Shown here: piece by piece, positions 43,427 through 55,436 of the stretch
Numbering within the stretch: the first letter of the stretch is position 1
Layout: each line of letters opens with the position of its first letter
From: Myotis daubentonii
Lineage: Eukaryota > Chordata > Mammalia > Chiroptera > Vespertilionidae
Reading direction: 5' to 3'
Length of the DNA stretch: 64,000 nucleotides
Assembly: GCF_963259705.1 (NCBI RefSeq)
Contig: NC_081847.1
Location: 86,116,485 to 86,180,484, forward strand
Position numbers and translations under genes: made by a program
Notes under the pieces: model-generated
Told to the model about the DNA's origin: nothing
Seen by the model: only the letters and a program-made list of their open reading frames with translations
Databases searched by the model: none

Positions 43427-43647
43427 TCTTTTTTTTTAATATATTTTATTGATTTTTTTACAGAGAGGAAGGGAGAGGGATAGAGAGTTAGAAACATCGA
43501 TGAGAGAGAAACATTGATCAGCTGCCTCCTGCACGCCCCCTCTGGGGATGTGCCCACAACCAAGGTACATGCCCTTGACCGGAATCGAACCTGGGACCCT
43601 TCAGTCCCCAGGCCGACGCTCTATCCACTGAGCCAAACCGGTCAGGG
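43427..43647 (-). mobile_element. Ves SINE
   Basis: Tail aatatattttattgattttt at the left, B-box complement gaatcgaacctgggaccc, head complement ctgagccaaaccggtcaggg. TSD CCTGAAAAATTCTTT at 43412-43426 and 43648-43662. Confidence 0.96.
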
Positions 43648-43814
43648 CCTGAAAAATTCTTTAAGGCTCCCCAAGAATTTAAATTGGTTCTGTTTTTTAG
43701 GGGAGATTTTAATATCTCTTACAATGTTTAAACTGTACCTATCTTTCTGCTAATCTTTCATGCACTGACACATCATACACTCAAAGATATTCACAAAAGA
43801 TAGGCAACAGAGCT

Positions 43815-44230
43815 TTGTAATGAACATCATACTATAATGTCCTTAATAGTACTAGAAAGAAATTACACATATATACTACAACTATACAACTATAGGATGG
43901 CTCCTATGCAGCCATTAAAACAATATTGTGCAGTCTACGTGTGCTTAAGTGATCTTCAACATATACTGTTGAGTGAAAAGTGAAAATCAGTGTGTAAGTG
44001 GGCTAACAACTGTGTAATCACAAAATGAGGGAGGGAAACCAATATGGACATGTTTGCTTGCATATGCATAGAGCAGGGGAGAATATCCAAGAAACTTGAA
44101 CAAAAATTGCATCCCGGTAGAAATCTGAGCAACTGAGGTAGGAGGGAGACTTACTTTTTTCACTACTTAAAATATATATATATACATATATATAGTTTGT
44201 CATTTAACCACGTGTGTATATTGTTTAAAA
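43815..44230 (+). mobile_element. Old L1 3' fragment
   Basis: Phrases such as gctcctatgcagccattaaa, atactgttgagtgaaaagtg and a cccggtagaaatctgagc-type stretch are typical of old mammalian L1 3' UTRs. Ends in TATA-rich sequence. Confidence 0.55.
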
Positions 44231-44232
44231 TA

Positions 44233-44670
44233 TCTATATATATAAAAGCCTAAGCGACCGGTCGACCAGTAGCTATGATGCACACTGACCACCAGGGGGC
44301 AGACACTCAATCCAGGAGTTACTCCCTGGTGGTCAGTGCGCTGCCACAGTGGGAGCACCGCTCAGCCAGAAGCCGGGCTGACAGCTGTTGAGCGGAGCTG
44401 CTGCGGCGCGAGCCTCTAGGCGGTGGCAGCGGCAGCAGGCGAAGTGGGGCCCAGATGAGAGGGAGTAGCGCGGTGCCCGGCTTAGGCTTGGGCTCCTCCC
44501 CGGCTGCCTGCTGCTTCGTGCACTACTACATTTCTCGGGGGATGTTGGACTGCCAGTTTTGGCCCAATCCCTGGCAGTCCGACATCCCCTGAGGGGTCCT
44601 GGATTGTGAGAGGGCGCAGGCCAGGCTGAGGGACCTCGCTGGTGCATGAATCCGTGCACTGGGCCTCTAG
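44233..44670 (+). mobile_element. HeliBatN-type Helitron
   Basis: 5' TCTATATATATAAAAGCC, inverted CTCF-like pair (CCACCAGGGGGCAG at 44289-44302 and ctccctggtgg at 44322-44332), GC-rich body, 3' gtgcatgaatccgtgcactg hairpin, gggcct, CTAG at 44667-44670. Confidence 0.92.
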
Positions 44671-45149
44671 TATATTATAAATAAATACAGCTCACAAAGT
44701 GATGCTGATCTACAGCCTAATTTGAGGCCCACTAGTATAAGCCTGTGCTACTCAGACTTAATCACCAGAGGATCATGTTAAAATGCAGATTTGGACTCAG
44801 TGGGTCTGGGGTTGGGCACCAGGTTCTGCCCCTCTGATAAGCTCCCAGGAGACGGCAATGCTTCTGGTCCCAGGACCAGGCTTTGAGTGCAAGGGTGTAA
44901 AGTTAAGAGCTACAAGAATCAAGAGAGGGCTGTGGCTGGAACTGCTGGTGGAGACCTCCCTCGCCACGTGGGTGAGCTTTCAAGGCGAGGCAGAATGTAT
45001 TTGAGACGCTGGGATTTCAGTGGAATTCCATGAACAGGCAGTTAGCATCATGGGAGTGATAAAAGATAAGGCTACAGGAAGTAAAGATCAGCTGTGAAGG
45101 ACTTTGACCGCTAACGAGTTTAGTCTCAATTGTATTTTGTAGATAAGAG
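44671..45149. other. MRO upstream region, nothing recognised
   Basis: Includes a MER/MIR-like phrase (gggttgggcaccaggttctg) at about 44740-44890. Otherwise unassigned. Confidence 0.4.
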
Positions 45150-46570
45150 TAAACCATTAATTTTTTTTATTGAGGTGAAATCCAGATAACATACCATCAA
45201 CTATTTTAACAGTGTGGTATAACTACCACTTCTATTTAGTCCTAAACTTTTCCATCACCCTACAAGTTAAGAAGTCACTCCCCATTCTGCCCTCTCCAGC
45301 CCCTGGCAACCATTAATCTGCTTTCTATCTCTATTAATTTACCGTGTTCTGGATATCCTATATAGGTGGATTCATCCAATATTGTGACCTTTTGAGCTGG
45401 ATTCTTTCTCTTCACATGTTTTTGAGGTTCATCCACGGTGGAGTTCATATTGGTACTTCATTCCTTTTCATGTCTGGGTAATATTCCGTTACATGGATAT
45501 ACCATATTTTGTTTATCCATTCATCTGCTGACAGACACTTGGGTTGTTTCCACCTTCTGGTTTGCTTTCAGAGCCTGGTTTTTGTGAGTAGTGCTGCTAT
45601 GAACATTGGCATTTGTTTGAGTATCTACTTTTAACTCTTTGGGGTATGTACCTAGGAGTGGAATTGCTGAGTCAGAAGATAGCTCTATGTTTATCTTTTT
45701 GAGGAACCACCAAACTGCTTTCCATAGTGGCTGTACCATTTTACATTTCCATCAGCAATGTGTGAAAATCCCAATTTCTCCACATCACCAACAGTTGTTA
45801 TTTTCCAGCTTTTTAAATTATTCTGATATCCATCCTAGTGGGCATGAAGTGTTATGTCACTGTGGATTTGATTTGCACTTGCCTGGTGGCTAATGGCATT
45901 TTTGGTGCGCTTGTTGGTGATTGTGTATCTTTTTCAAAGAAATGTCTATTCATATCCTTTGCCCATTTTTTAGTGGGTTATCTTTTTCTTTTGAGTCGTA
46001 GAGTTCTTTATATATTCTGGATAGAAGACCCTTATCAGATATAAGATTTATAAATACTTTTCCCTCTGTAGATTGGCTTTTTACTTTCTTAATAATGTCT
46101 TTTGGGCCTGGCCAGGTCACACAGTTGGTTAGAGCATTGTCCTGATACATCAAGGTTACAGGCTCAATCCCCAGTCAGGGCGCATACAAGAATCAACCAA
46201 TGAATGCATAAATAAGTGAAACAACAAATCAATGTTTCTCTCTCTCTCCCTCCCTTTCTTTCTCTCTCTAAAACCAATAACTTTAAAAAAATAATGGTTT
46301 TTTGATACACAATAGTCTTTAATTTTGACAACGTCTAATTTATCTATTTTCAGTGTTGTTGTTCATGCTTTTAGAGTTCTATCTAAAAATCCATTGTCAA
46401 ATCCAGGGTCGTGCAGATTTATCCCTATGTTTCCTTCTAAGATTTTTATAGTTTTAGTTATATTTAGACCGTTGACCCATTTTGAGTCCATTTTTGTATA
46501 TGGTGTGTGGTATGGGTCCAACTTCATCAGAATCATTGACCTTGTTTGGGTTTAGAACTATTTTTAGTGG
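45150..46570 (-). mobile_element. L1 LINE 3' portion, reverse orientation
   Basis: Reverse L1 ORF2/3' UTR: attgaggtgaaatccagata, caaccattaatctgctttct, tgctatgaacattggcattt, tggaattgctgagtcagaag, tgcccattttttagtgggtt, aaaatccattgtcaaatcca. Multiple stops. Split by the Ves at 46107-46288. Confidence 0.9.
46107..46288 (+). mobile_element. Ves-related SINE inside an L1
   Basis: ctggccaggtcacacagttg head, B-box-like GGCTCAATCCCC, catacaagaatcaaccaatg, CT-rich stretch and A-rich tail. More diverged than the other copies. Confidence 0.85.
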
Positions 46571-47012
46571 GAGTAATGACAAGCAAGGAGCTGCAGTAGT
46601 TCTCAACCCTGGCAGCATTAGAATTCAGAGGAACTTTTCAACCTCCTCACGCCCTGGCTGCTCCCGGCCCCAGTCTAACATCACCTCTGGAGGCGGACCC
46701 AGCAGCAGGAATTTTTAAAGCTTACCGTGAAATTCTAATGGGCAGTCACTGAGCTAGGGTAACTGGTGACCTTGGCTTACCTGAGCCTGGGGGGTTCCCT
46801 GGAACATGGGACTTCCAGGGCTAAGGCCAGGAACATCCTGGACAAACCGGAATCAGCTGGCCACCCTACTGATTACTCCTGAGTCTTGAATGTATTTAAA
46901 TGCAGGAGCTGGTAAATGCTTTGGGACATTTGATGCCGATTGACCTGGAGGAGCATGGGGATTGGGTTGCTCCACCATCTTTGCCCCCCCCCCCCAGATG
47001 ATTTGGTAACAC
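46571..47012. other. MRO upstream region, ancient repeat remnants
   Basis: 46750-46870 (agggtaactggtgaccttgg ... caaaccggaatcagctggcc) resembles an old interspersed repeat I cannot name. A C-run lies at 46984-46995. Confidence 0.35.
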
Positions 47013-47135
47013 TCAGGGCACATGCCCAGGTTGTGGGCTTGAACCCCTGGGTGGGGCCTGCAGGAGGCAGCCAGTCAATTATTCTCTCTCGTCACTGATG
47101 TTTCTATCTCTCTCTCCCTCTCCTTTCCTCTCTGA
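47013..47135 (+). mobile_element. 5'-truncated Ves SINE
   Basis: Begins within the head (tcagggcacatgcccaggtt) and continues through ggcctgcaggaggcagccag and the CT-rich region. Its tail is replaced by (ATCT)n. Confidence 0.88.
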
Positions 47136-47136
47136 A

Positions 47137-47182
<46 letters not shown>

Positions 47183-47184
47183 AT
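47136..47184. repeat. (ATCT)n microsatellite
   Basis: About 12 ATCT units, grown from a Ves tail. Confidence 0.96.
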
Positions 47185-47189
47185 TTTTA

Positions 47190-48060
47190 AAGATAATGGC
47201 ATAAGTACACATGGTACTAACATCCTCCCAAACCACATCAAAATCACAAATAACCTACAGAACAACCATCATTCAGGACCACCTGAAATCTAGCTGGACA
47301 GAATTCCTACAACAAAGGACAAAAGAGGCCACACAGAGACTGGTAGACACATAAATGGGCCTTTCCCACACCCACGTGAGGCAGATGAAAATCAGCAGGG
47401 ATATCTCGGCGGCGGAGGTACCCCTGGGGAGAGCAGGTCCCAGCCCCACACCAGGCCCCCAGCCCAGGTTCCAGTGCCAGGAAGAGAAGTCCCCATAACT
47501 TTTGGCTGTAAAAACCAGCAGGGATTGTGACTGAGAAAGACACAGGGCTATTGGAGGCCCAGGCGTTCCTCTTAAAGGGCCCTTGCACCACTTACTCAGA
47601 CTCACTCACTCTGAGCTCCAGTACTGGGACAGCAGCTGGAAAGGCACCAGGACGGAAGGGAGAAACTGAATTGCCTGGCTTCAGGGAGAGAGCCGGAGGC
47701 AGCTTTCTCCCAGACAGAAGTGCCCGCAGACCACTGTTCCTTTTCTGCGCCCTCCAGAGAGCTGGCCAGCGAGCACCATATCTGTCTCCATCAACCAGCT
47801 ATCACCGCTCACCCTGCCCTGGTGATTCTCTGAGACCCTGGCCCATGCAACTTGCCTGCCCACGTCCAGCAATTTCTTCATGCAAATGGCCTGTCTTGGC
47901 TCATGCCTCAGACTTTCCTAAACTCTCTCAAACAAGCCCCATGCCTCTTGCTAAGCAGCCCCAGGCTTGGTACTTTCCATCACTATATTCTGGGACACGT
48001 CCAGCTCTTAGACGGTGCCTTGTGCTGACACACTACGGAAACACTTGCGTTTGAAGCACC
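47190..48060 (+). mobile_element. Probable L1 5' UTR-like repeat
   Basis: The phrase order (atcaaaatcacaaataacct, ccatcattcaggaccacctg, gccaaaagttatggggactt read in reverse, ccatctgtctccatcaac-type) matches what I recall of a repetitive L1 5' leader in mammals. No ORF1 follows. Family uncertain. Confidence 0.35.
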
Positions 48061-49310
48061 AGTATCTTCCCTTCACCTCCCTTCATCCTGAAGCTCTTAG
48101 CTGACTGAACATAATGATCTACAGCCCATGTATTGATCATAGGTGGATCGATAATGATTGGATTGGCAGAGCTTATGATCCACTTATCATGGTCCGCATC
48201 AGCCACTTCAGTTTTGCAAAGAGAACATCAACCCGCTCAGAGATGGTATCAGTGACCAGAATGACAGTGCAGATGGGACTGGGGAGCCCCAGCGGCTGCG
48301 GCGTCTTCCTGCTGCACCGGGCCGCCCCTTACCTGCGGCCGTCACGTGCGGAGGTGCTGGTCCTGGGACTGCCGCTCTGGGACGGTAGCCAAATGGGATG
48401 ACTCGGCTCAATTTTCCCAGCCCTGAATGCCTAGCACAGAAGGGAAATGAGAAGGTGAAGCAGGGTCTGGTCAGGATAAAGGGTCAGCACAGAGTGTTGG
48501 AAAGTGAAGGGGGACTGGGGCGGGGGTGGGGGTGGGGGGTGGGAAGAGAAATCAAAGTGTAGCTGGTCTGGGGGTGGGGGAGGGAATTGTCCTCTGATAC
48601 GGACGAGTTGTTCTAGGTGGGTACGAGCATCACTCGCGCCTTTTACTTCCCCAAACTGTGCTGAGGTCTTTCTCCGCCGCCGCCTGGCTGTGCTTTCCCC
48701 CCAATTCCCCCCGTGCCGGGTCTCACCCGCACTTTCTAAAGAAAGACTGCGGTTCTGAGGCTCTTCTGCACCCAATGGAACGGCTCTGCCCAGTGCGGTC
48801 CCCCGCGCCGCCGCTAGATGGCGGCATCGCTCAGTGGACGGTTCCCGGCAGCCTGGGCCAGAGCCGCAGCCGCGCCGCTTCCCGCCCTAATCCTGTTGGA
48901 GCAGCGTTTAACCTAAGGACGGGACGCCTTGTTCCAGGCCGGGCGGCCTCCTCGTGACTGATGGCTGCACCAGCAACTGGAGCTTTAACTGCTGCTGCCC
49001 CTTCCTGCTCAACAAACACCGCAGGTCCCGAAAGGACGGATTTAAAGTCCCAACAATTTAAATGACTTATTGCTAGAACAAACCAACCCAAAAACCTGGA
49101 CGTACCAGGCAGAAGTTGGGAGCCTCCCTCACCCCATCATTCTACCTTCTCCAGACTCTCCAACCACTGCATACATCCATTCATCAATAATTACTTATTG
49201 TCTGGCCCTGTTTTGCATAAAGTGGGCAATATGTCCTAAAAGGGGGGTGGGGGGGAGTTACATATTCAAAGTTCTAGAAGCAGATGGTTATGCTAATAGA
49301 TAATACGTCT
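48061..49310. other. MRO upstream region with CpG-rich core
   Basis: 48240-48400 and 48640-48960 hold the densest CpGs of the non-coding part of the window. See the promoter entry. The rest is unrecognised. Confidence 0.45.
48240..48960 (-). promoter_or_regulatory. CpG-rich stretch, candidate MRO promoter and first exon
   Basis: CpG-dense, with CGCCGCCGCTAGATGGCGGC (YY1-like core) at about 48808-48827. On the minus strand a donor-like site GGCCGCAG|gtaagg ends a possible non-coding exon at about 48333. It lies 7.2 kb upstream of the first MRO exon found. The assignment is inference from position and composition. Confidence 0.35.
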
Positions 49311-49411
49311 TACATATTTCTAGGTGCCAAACGTTGGAGCATATATGACATAGACTATCCGATTGATTCTTACAGCAAACCTGAGGCCAGCACTCTTACT
49401 GTGATTCCCAT

Positions 49412-49646
49412 TTTATTTTATTACTTTTTAAAAAAATACATATGTTTATTGATTTCAGAGAAGAAAGAGGGAGAGACAGACAGAAACATCAATGATGAGA
49501 GAGAATCATTGGTCGGCTGCCTCCTACACACCCCCTACTGAGGATCAAGCTTGCAACCCGGGCATGTGCCCTTGACCGGAATCAAATCTGGGACCCTTCA
49601 GCCCGCAGGCCAACGCTCTACCCAGTGAGCCAAACCGGCTAGGGCT
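49412..49646 (-). mobile_element. Ves SINE inside a MIR
   Basis: Tail catatgtttattgatttcag at the left, B-box complement gaatcaaatctgggaccc, head complement ctagggc. It splits a MIR (about 49310-49411 and 49647-49760: ttaggt-type start, aaaaatggggaaacggagac). Confidence 0.9.
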
Positions 49647-49760
49647 TGACCCCCTTTTTAAAAATGGGGAAACGGAGACACAGAGAGATGACCTCGCTGA
49701 AGGCCGTGCATTTAATTAGTGGCAGGGTTATTATTCATCCACAGGCCGGCTGAGGTCAGA

Positions 49761-50187
49761 GCCTAGGCTCCCAGCCACAGTGCTATGCAGTGGGCACGTC
49801 TGGGAAATCTAACCAGGAGGTCAGCAGACAAGTACATCAGAAGGGGAGGTTGAAAAAAAAAAAAAAAGAAGGGGAGGTTGACAGAAAAAAGTAGACAGAA
49901 AGATGCTTCTGAGGAAACAAGAATGAGGCTGAAACAGTACCCTCTTTGGACTGGGTCCACCAGGGCACCGCAGGTGACCTCCGTGAGCGCAGTTTCAACA
50001 GCCGGGGGGGGGGGGGGGGGGGGGGAGGAAGCTAACAAATCTAAGGGGCTAAGTGAAAAGAGGAAATTGAGATGTCTTGCTGCAAAGGGAAAGCGATAAA
50101 TAGACTGGAAGTGACAGCAAGGTCAAGCAAAGACACTTTGGTTTTCTTGTGGGGTTTTTCCCGTAGAATAAAGCTTTGGTGTATTAG
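49761..50187. other. MRO upstream region; G22 run
   Basis: A run of about 22 G at 50004-50025. Otherwise unrecognised. Confidence 0.45.
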
Positions 50188-50203
50188 AAAACCGTTGCAA
50201 GGG

Positions 50204-50462
50204 GGGAAAAGCCCTAGCCGGTTTGGCTCAATGGATAGAGCGTCGGCCTGCAGACCGAAGGGTCCTGGGTTCGATTCCGATCAAGGGCATGTACCTTGGT
50301 TGCAGGCTCCTCCCCGGCCTTGGCCCTGGTCAGGGCTTGTGCAGGAGGCAACCAATCGATGTGTTTCTCTCACATTGATGTTTCTCTCGGTCTTCCATTC
50401 TCCCTAAAAAAATCAATGGAAAAATATCCTCGGGTGAGGATTAACAACACAAACAAACAAAC
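50204..50462 (+). mobile_element. Ves SINE
   Basis: gccctagccggtttggctca head, B-box GGTTCGATTCC, caggaggcaaccaatcgatg middle, tail aaaaaaatcaatggaaaaat. TSD AAACCGTTGCAAGGG/AAACTGTTGCAAGGG at about 50188-50203 and 50463-50478. Confidence 0.95.
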
Positions 50463-50478
50463 AAAACTGTTGCAAGGG

Positions 50479-52295
50479 AGACCTAAGGTGTGATGGTTGG
50501 TGCAAGTAGTGAAGAGTGATATAGGAGAGGCCGAGGGCAGGGGAGGGGGCCAGGGAAAGAGTTAGCACTGGTAGGAGGGAGAGGCGCCTTCCTTTATGTG
50601 TGAAATTGGGAGCCACCCACAGAGACAGAGATGTCAATAGAAATGAGAAGGATGAGAAAGTTCAAGTTATCACATTAGCCTTACTCCTTCCAGTAAAACC
50701 AGAGGTGAGCTGCCTGCCAAGAGGGGGAATAGCACATTCACGATGAATGGCCCCTCTGTTTGAAGTTTCTTTGTATTCTGAGGTTGAGATATTTGCCAGA
50801 GAAACAGTGTTTTTCTCATTTGGGGAAACCAAAATTTTCCTGTTCGGCTTAAAGCCACAAAGAAAACCAGAATTGGGACCCAGAAGCCTTTCCGACTCAA
50901 CATCACCTCCATTAACACCATGGATGTAGCGAATGGCCCCAGAGAGCCCAGACAGAACACACGCTTGGGGAGCATCCAGACCAGGACACAGTGGTCCAGA
51001 GAACAAGAATTCTTCTCACGTGGCCTTAGGGAATTCTTCCGGGATGATTTGATTGCAACATATCGCTAGACCAATGACATGGCATCCTTCACACACCCTG
51101 ATTATGCATTTTGTTGTTTAATGACTCTTTTCATCCCCAATTAGTATTTCCCTATCGTCAGCACTGGGGCTGATGCAACCGGGAAGGGCATACCGGGTAA
51201 TTCTTTAGTCTGCTTCCCTGATGAAAATGGCAAAAGTCGACCAATCAGTAATTCTCTCTCAATTCAGACTTGGGAAAGGAAGACAAAAGACCGTCACCCA
51301 CCCATCAAACCCGTTTCTGTCCAGGGTCAGGACTTTCAGACCCTCCTTCTGTGATTGTCATTGTCTAATCGGGAAGCTTGTCTAAGATCGATGGTCTTTA
51401 GTTTCTCCCTCTCATCTCCTTTCTGGATATACTCCGGGCCAGACCAAATCCTCTCTTGATTTTTTCTTCTAAAAAGAAATAAAATCGGCCACTTCCTCAG
51501 CCACAACTTAGGAATACCAATTCCTCATTCATTCACCCTGCAGCCTTCACATGTTTATTGAGATCCAGCTTTCAGCCAGGCGGAGGGCTCGCCAGCCGGC
51601 ACACTGACTCCAGAGGACTGGCGGGCAGAGGAGCTGGGACATGGTCTCGTGTGTCCATAGGAATCAAGGTGTAGCATAGAGAGGAGTCAGTGGAGTGTGA
51701 GGTCAGCAGGACCTGGGCTTCCCAGGGACAGAGCTGAGCAGGGAGAGAAGAGAAGGTATTCGTGGAGGCAGCACAGGACAGGTGTGAGGCCCAGCCAGGT
51801 GGCCCAGATGAGCCAGGTAACCTCAGGCTCCCGAAGCCTCCAGGAGGCACCTGCCCCAGGGAGAGCCCAGAGCTGCCTGCGGAGCGGACAGTCCTCTTCA
51901 CAGACTGCAGGCCTCCTCGTTTCCCACTCGACTAGACATCTGGGTTGTTTGCATCTAAAACCGTGGTCTTTGGCTACAGTCGATGCCACGTGGAGAAGCA
52001 CCCGGTTTACCCCGTGGCTTCAAACAGCCTCTGGCTCAGGGAGGCAGGAGCCTCCTGCGGACTCGCCTCCTGACGCCCCATGGCGGTGGACCGAAGGTGC
52101 CCCGTTCCGCAAACTCCATGAGCAAAGCTCTCAGCCTGCCCTGGCCCAGCCCACCATCTGGCCCACCTGCCTTCCAGCTTCCTGGCCTTACTACTTGACG
52201 GTCCTGATGAGCCTGCAATGCAGGAACGAGGGCACGTGCTTTCGCAAGCAGCCCGAACTGACCTCTGAAAGTGGGTTGCTACTCACTGGACCCAG

Positions 52296-52298
<3 letters not shown>
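50479..52298. other. MRO upstream/intergenic, nothing recognised
   Basis: Two overlapping minus-strand open frames at 50662-51006 have no domain. No repeat identified. Confidence 0.4.

Positions 52299-52330
<32 letters not shown>
52299..52330. repeat. (CA)n microsatellite
   Basis: About 16 CA units. Confidence 0.97.
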
Positions 52331-52331
<1 letters not shown>

Positions 52332-52499
52332 CCACACAAATGGAGAGGTTCACATCTCCATGTTCACCTTGGGACACCCTGACGCTGCCAGCCCATCACG
52401 GGTGTGCAAATCTGAAAAGCCACCGCATCTCTGAAAGATGTCACTTGACAGCAGCAGCGGGCGCCCCTCCATGATCCGGTGGTGGGTGGGTGGTGGGGT

Positions 52500-53190
52500 G
52501 CCCGAGCCCAACAGGGGGGCAGGGCGCAAGGTCGATGGCCCCTAAAGAGCGCCGAGTCCTAAGCTGCCGGAGTTTAAAGTGCAGAGGAATGCTGAGCTAC
52601 AGAGTTTCCATGTCAGTTCTCAGGCCACTGGGCCGGCCGGGTGCGCACCCCCACGCTGCACTCCAGGCTCCGAGAAGCCCTCCCGCGCCCCCCTGCGCCC
52701 TCCCGCGCCTCCCGCCCAGCCAGCCGGTACTTACGGAGGGAGAGCAGATTGCTCCCGGAAGAAAAAGCTATCCCCAAAGAAACAAAAGCATCTGGCCTGG
52801 CCACACGGTTAGTAGAGGCCTGTGCCGTCTTACCCGCGCCGGCCCTCGGGGCTCACCCTGATGCGCCCATCAGGGCGCCGGGACTCATCCCTGGAACATC
52901 GCGGTCCTTGACGCACGGAAGCTGCGCTTGTCCTTGAGGATGAGACAGAGAACAGGCGAGCGCTTCGTCACGAGAGGAAACGCACAATGAGGCCTTTCAG
53001 GCTCCCCGCCCCTGATAAGAGCTAGAGACACATCGCAGACCAGGCCTCCGTCCACGCGGAGGATGCCCGCGCGGGTTTCCTCCTCCGGGGGCCAGGGAGG
53101 GAGCCGCCGTGCTCTCCTGTTGCGGAGAACTGGACCAGCCCCACCGGCTGACCCGGGTCATTGTGTCCCTGCCTTTAACAGCACCCCAAA
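52500..53190. promoter_or_regulatory. CpG-rich stretch, possible second CpG island
   Basis: CpG-dense at 52620-52740 and 52820-53160. Minus-strand GT donor-like sites occur (for example ctccctcc|gtaagt at about 52730). No exon could be confirmed. Confidence 0.3.
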
Positions 53191-53559
53191 GCACTCGTAT
53201 GCCGTTTGTTCATTTTCTCCTTCCCATCTTAGGAGGGGGTGGCTCTCAGGCCTCTGATAGGGAGGGAAACTGAGGCAGGCAGCGTGAGGGGGCAGTTGCC
53301 TAGAGCCTCACATGAGGTGATGGACCGGGGTCCCAGCGGTCTGCGTCCTCGCCTGCTTTGACCTGCTTGGACCGGCCAGAGTCCCAGAGTGGTTCTGGGG
53401 AGTCTGCCCTCACCTCCAAGGCCACACTTACTCTCTGTGGCCCTCCTTTCTCCTGCCCTTTCATCCCGGCTCACCTTGTCTCCTCTCTGCCCCTCTCCCC
53501 CCACCGCCCTCCTCTCTGGCTAAGTTTGCTGTGGATGTTCCTTCGTGGCCATGTAGCCA

Positions 53560-53930
53560 GCAGGGGACAGGTTGAATAAACGCATTGGGCACCTTCCAGC
53601 AGTGAATACTAGGGAACAGTATGAAGAGAATACAGTCGATGTGTGACACAGAAAAGTTCAGGGTATTTTACTAAGTGAAGAAAAGGCAAGTGCAGAGGGG
53701 AATATAGTATAATTCAGTGTATGTACATTTTTTAAACGAAATATATGCGGGGATAGCAAGTTATTTTTTCTGAAAAGACACTCAAGAAATCATTAAAAGG
53801 AGTTTCCTCTGAGGAGAATAATTGGGTGAGAGAGAAAGCTTTCAGTTCCAAAAGTATACATTTATGTATTGTTTGAATTTTCTTACCAAAAGTATTTCTT
53901 GCTTTCAACTTTAAAAATCAACAGGGATTG
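53560..53930 (+). mobile_element. Old L1 3' fragment
   Basis: caggttgaataaacgcattg ... cagtgtatgtacatttttta ... gtatacatttatgtattgtt is typical of old L1 3' UTRs. Diverged. Confidence 0.5.
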
Positions 53931-54377
53931 CCAGAATAGAGAGTTATAGGTCTTTGCTTTTCTTACACTTTCAAACATAAAAATAAAAAAATCGAAATGT
54001 TTTTTAATTGCTGTGAACATCCCCCCCACAAAATACATTTTAAAAATACATTTAACAAACAGACTGGAGGGGGTTTCTGTGTTGTGTTGTTGTGTGTGAT
54101 AGCGATGGGGTGGAAGAGGGAGGGAGGGAGGAAGCGGGGTGATGAAGCAGGGAGGCGGAGATCTCTCTACCCCTGTTCTCTCAGGGCATTTCACCTCTCA
54201 GTTCTTGCTTCTGATATCAAACAAATACCGCATTCACTTATCTACTAGGCAACAAATATATTTAATCATAGAACATGAGTATCAGCAGTCTCTCTTTCTT
54301 TTATGAATCAGTTCTAGGTGAGTGTGAAATCAGTGCCCCCAAAGTTGCCATCATTTAAAAACTCAGAAACCTGTTAG

Positions 54378-54979
54378 TATGGCGTTTCCTCAAAAAAATT
54401 AAATATGGGACTGCAATTTAACCCAGTGATCCCACTTCTAGGAATATATCCTAAGAAACCGGAAACATCCATCAGAAAGAATATATGTACCCCTGTGTTC
54501 ATAGCAGCACAATTTACAATAACTAAGATCTGGAAACAGCCCAAGTGCCCATCAGGAAATGAATGGATTAAAAAACTGTGGTACATTTATACCATGGAAT
54601 ACTGTGCAGCAGCAAAAAAGAAGGATCTCTTACCCTTTGAGACAGCATAGAGGGATCTGGAGAGTATCATGCTAAGTGAAGTCAGTCAGAGAAAGACAAG
54701 TATCACATGATCGCACTCATATGTGGAATCTAATGAACAAAATAAACTGATGAACGGAGTGGATCCAGAGACACATGGAACAGAGTGAAAATCTCAGAGG
54801 GAAGGCGAGAGATGCTAGATGGGTGGGAGGTAATGTATGCAGATATGCATGGCCCATGGACACAGACAATAGGGTGCTGAAGGCCTAGGGTTGGGGGCAG
54901 GGACAGGCTAGAGGAGTTCAGTGGGGGAAAAGGGGGGACATATGTAATAGTTTCAACAATAAAGAATTATTAATAGAAA
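54378..54979 (+). mobile_element. L1 LINE, 5'-truncated, with TSD
   Basis: ORF2 C-terminal and 3' UTR: ccagtgatcccacttctagg, gcagcacaatttacaataac, accatggaatactgtgcagc, aataaagaattattaataga. The TSD ends in CCTGTTAG (54370-54377 and 54993-55000), with actcag...cctgttag on both sides. Inactive. Confidence 0.92.
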
Positions 54980-54980
54980 A

Positions 54981-55251
54981 AAAACTCAGGGACCTGTTAG
55001 AAAGCTACTAATTGTGTGGTTACTTCACTTTATGGGTCTAAGTGGGTGCAGAAGAAAGAGATTAGCTGGCATTCTCTCTCTGATTTTGGTCTCTAGACCA
55101 ATTTAAACCTCTGCAAGAATAAAAGTACAACTAAATCCATTGTTACAGTAATTAATTTCCCCAAGTGAGCATTTATATGGGCTACACATACACTATTCCA
55201 AAAAAAAGTTGATGAAAAAGAAAGATTTTTTTTGGATGAGCAGAAATGACA
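54981..55251. other. Between L1 and Helitron cluster
   Basis: Nothing recognised. Confidence 0.4.
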
Positions 55252-55436
55252 TCTATAATAATAAAGGTGTAATATGCTAATTAGACCAGACATCCTTCCT
55301 TCCAGACATCCTTCCTTCCAGACAAAGCCGCAGCAAGTGGGAGCTGAGGCAGAAGTGGCAAAAGCCACCCAGCCATGATGGTGGGCGGGGGCCGGAGCCA
55401 AGGCCCTTACACGAATTTCATGCATCGAGCCTCTAG
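55252..55436 (+). mobile_element. HeliBat-type Helitron, short (185 bp)
   Basis: TCTATAATAATAAAGGTG ... atatgctaattagaccagac (a double catccttccttccaga repeat) ... acacgaatttcatgcatcga hairpin, gcct, CTAG at 55433-55436. It directly abuts the next Helitron. Confidence 0.92.

Noticed and set aside
48114..48260. Possible processed pseudogene or conserved exon
   Set aside because: A 30-codon minus-strand frame looks protein-like, but I cannot match it to any family.
50662..51006. Two overlapping minus-strand open frames (114 and 101 codons)
   Set aside because: No known domain, no splice sites in phase, no support as an exon.
51697..52434. 245-codon open frame through a (CA)n tract
   Set aside because: It runs through a microsatellite, has low-complexity composition and no homology I recognise.
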